NCBI GenBank assembly: GCA_029961685.1
Contig: JARWKL010000015.1
Span: 12,026,801 to 12,090,800 of the forward strand
DNA from: Aristolochia californica
Lineage: Eukaryota > Streptophyta > Magnoliopsida > Piperales > Aristolochiaceae
Direction of reading: 5' to 3'
Length of the DNA stretch: 64,000 nt
Below, piece by piece: positions 63,182-64,000 of the stretch. The first letter of the stretch is position 1; every line of letters starts with the position of its first letter. Position numbers and translations under genes: made by a program. The notes beneath the pieces are model-generated. The model worked only from the letters and a program-made list of their open reading frames with translations. It did no database searches and was not told where the DNA came from.

Positions 63182-63648
63182 AATTTCCCAAACATGGATT
63201 TTGGAGCTCATATTTAGTGCGTGAAATAATTTTCTATTTATTATTATAGTTTTCAAAATTTTTTGCACACACGAACTCTAAAATTTTCTTTTTGTTGCGA
63301 TCTTATATCTTTTTTGTTTACGAGGAAAAATGGGAGATTGAAAACTCAAGTTTGAATCTGAAAAAAAAAAATTTGAAATGGACAAATGGTGAGAGAGATA
63401 ATTCCGAAAAGTAACTGTGATTTTTAAGGATAGGCAAAACGTTGGTTGTTTGGACCTGGTAAATATCCAACAACTTGAGAATTTAACTTTTTCTACTCCC
63501 CCCTAATTTTTGGATCTGAAGGCCACTTGCATCCTCAACATGCTTTTGTGGCATGCATATCCACCACACTCAAAACATGTGAGGTTCAGTTAGAGGTCTC
63601 TTTCCTATAAAATACCACCAAGCTATTATTAGGGGGTTGTACTAGTGG

Positions 63649-64000
63649 AATTTCCCAAACATGGATTTTGGAGCTCATATTTAGAGCGTGAAATATTTTT
63701 CTATATAATATTATAGTTTTCAAATATTTTTGCACACATGAACTCTAATATTTTCATTTTGTTGTAATCTTGTATCTTTTTTGTTTACGAGGAAAAATGG
63801 GAGAGTGAAAATTCATGTTTGGATCTGAAAAAAAAAAATTGAAATGCACAAATGTTGAGAGAGATAATTTTGAAAAATAAATGTGATTTTTAAGGATAGG
63901 CAAAAAGTGGGTTGTTTGGCCCTGGTAAATCCAACCGCTTGAGAATTTAACTTTTTCTACTCCCCCCTAATTTTTGGATCTGAAGGCCACTTGCATCCTC
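63649..64000 (+). repeat. Partial satellite monomer at right edge
   Basis: This is the first 352 bp of unit 137, cut within the CATCCTC motif before the CATGC dyad. It is of domain C type (ACGAGG, GAATTTAAC, CTCATATTTAG). It has CTATATAATATTATAG, a changed TTTTGAAAAATAAATGTG near 63868, and TAAATCCAACCGC with a shortened spacer. The array continues beyond the right edge. Confidence 0.95.

Larger units (their letters stand above)
60426..63648 (+). repeat. Domain C block 5: monomers 130-136
   Basis: Unit starts are 60426, 60892, 61356, 61787, 62253, 62714 and 63182. Unit 132 (61356) is the fifth 32-bp-deleted monomer and, at 431 bp, the shortest in the window. Unit 133 is its type j companion. 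Unit 134 has GTTTAGGAGG and the 6-bp loss. Units 135-137 share CTCATATTTAG with the units at 56260 and 58571. Confidence 0.9.
1..64000 (+). repeat. Satellite DNA array, ~465-bp monomer, ~137 units
   Basis: The whole window is a head-to-tail array of one monomer. The motif GGAATTTCCCAAACATGG recurs 137 times at 431-484 bp spacing (mean 465.4 bp) from 361 to 63649, always on the + strand. Consensus GC is about 34% by hand count. Each unit has an A8-A13 tract, T6 and T7 tracts, a CATGC-(5-7 nt)-GCATG dyad, a TATAAAA string and usually single GAGCTC, GCATGC, ATGCAT and ACTAGT sites. No unique sequence longer than about 20 bp interrupts the array. Open frames of 60-140 codons occur once per unit on both strands, but they start mostly at TTG or GTG and break freely at the A-tract, so I call no CDS. 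I do not recognise the family. A centromeric or pericentromeric role is inferred from architecture only. Confidence 0.98.

Noticed and set aside
361..64000. GGAATTTCC(C) as a NF-kappaB-like site (complement GGGAAATTCC) in each monomer
   Set aside because: The match is to a short degenerate consensus in AT-rich repeated DNA. Nothing links it to regulation, and the organism is unknown.
1..64000. CENP-B box or other known centromere protein motif
   Set aside because: I looked for a TTCG...CGGG arrangement in the consensus. TTCCGAAAAG and TTTACGAGG do not satisfy it.
1..64000. CRISPR-like repeat-spacer structure
   Set aside because: The full 465 bp is repeated. There are no unique spacers between short repeats and no cas genes.
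1..64000. Retrotransposon or rDNA spacer tandem structure
   Set aside because: No LTR ends, primer binding site, polypurine tract with adjacent coding region, or rRNA sequence could be seen. The monomers are simple head-to-tail copies.

Overview
The whole 64 kb window is one uninterrupted tandem array of an AT-rich satellite DNA. I can follow 136 complete monomers and a partial one at each edge, all head-to-tail in the same orientation. Anchoring every unit on its AATTTCCC motif gives 137 anchors from 361 to 63649, a mean period of 465.4 bp and a range of 431-484 bp. A hand count on a consensus monomer gives about 34% GC. I see no protein-coding gene, RNA gene, transposable element, CRISPR array, inversion or unique insertion. 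Recurrent 60-140 codon open frames are by-products of the monomer phase. The architecture (long monomer, higher-order repeats, depleted and decaying CpG sites) suggests eukaryotic heterochromatin such as a pericentromeric, centromeric or subtelomeric block. I do not recognise the satellite family and cannot name the species or group.

Layout. Domain A (1 to about 22.7 kb) has monomers with ACGGGG, GAATTGTAC and GGTCCCTTT. It carries several 2-8 unit segmental duplications, the clearest a 1397-bp three-unit tandem copy at about 7.98-10.77 kb. A short transition at about 21.9-23.2 kb leads to domain B (about 23-47.9 kb), marked by ACGAGG, GAATTTAAC, GGTCTCTTT and usually one extra TTA before the G-run. 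Units 64-68 (29.8-32.1 kb) lack the extra TTA and look like domain C. Domain C (47.9 kb to the end) lacks the extra TTA, often has a TT insertion in the CATGC-loop-GCATG element, and holds the most indel variation: 32-bp-deleted monomers, 6-bp-deleted monomers and expanded poly-C tracts.

The most structured part is 36.77-47.93 kb: two adjacent copies of a 12-monomer higher-order repeat (about 5.585 kb), with a 5-monomer (2340 bp) sub-repeat nested in it. Other older duplications have offsets of 3, 4, 5, 6, 7, 8, 15 and 20 monomers. The array therefore records successive unequal-exchange or amplification events, some of which left recognisable chimeric monomers (units starting at 35364 and 52117).

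All unit starts are the first A of AATTTCCC. Consensus landmarks, as offsets from that base: GAGCTC 23-28; CpG at 39, 117, 140 and 224; T7 at 77-83; T6 at 129-134; A-tract from 180; hairpin CATGC/GCATG 358-372; TATAAAA 423-429; (TTA) run about 441-448; ACTAGT 458-463.
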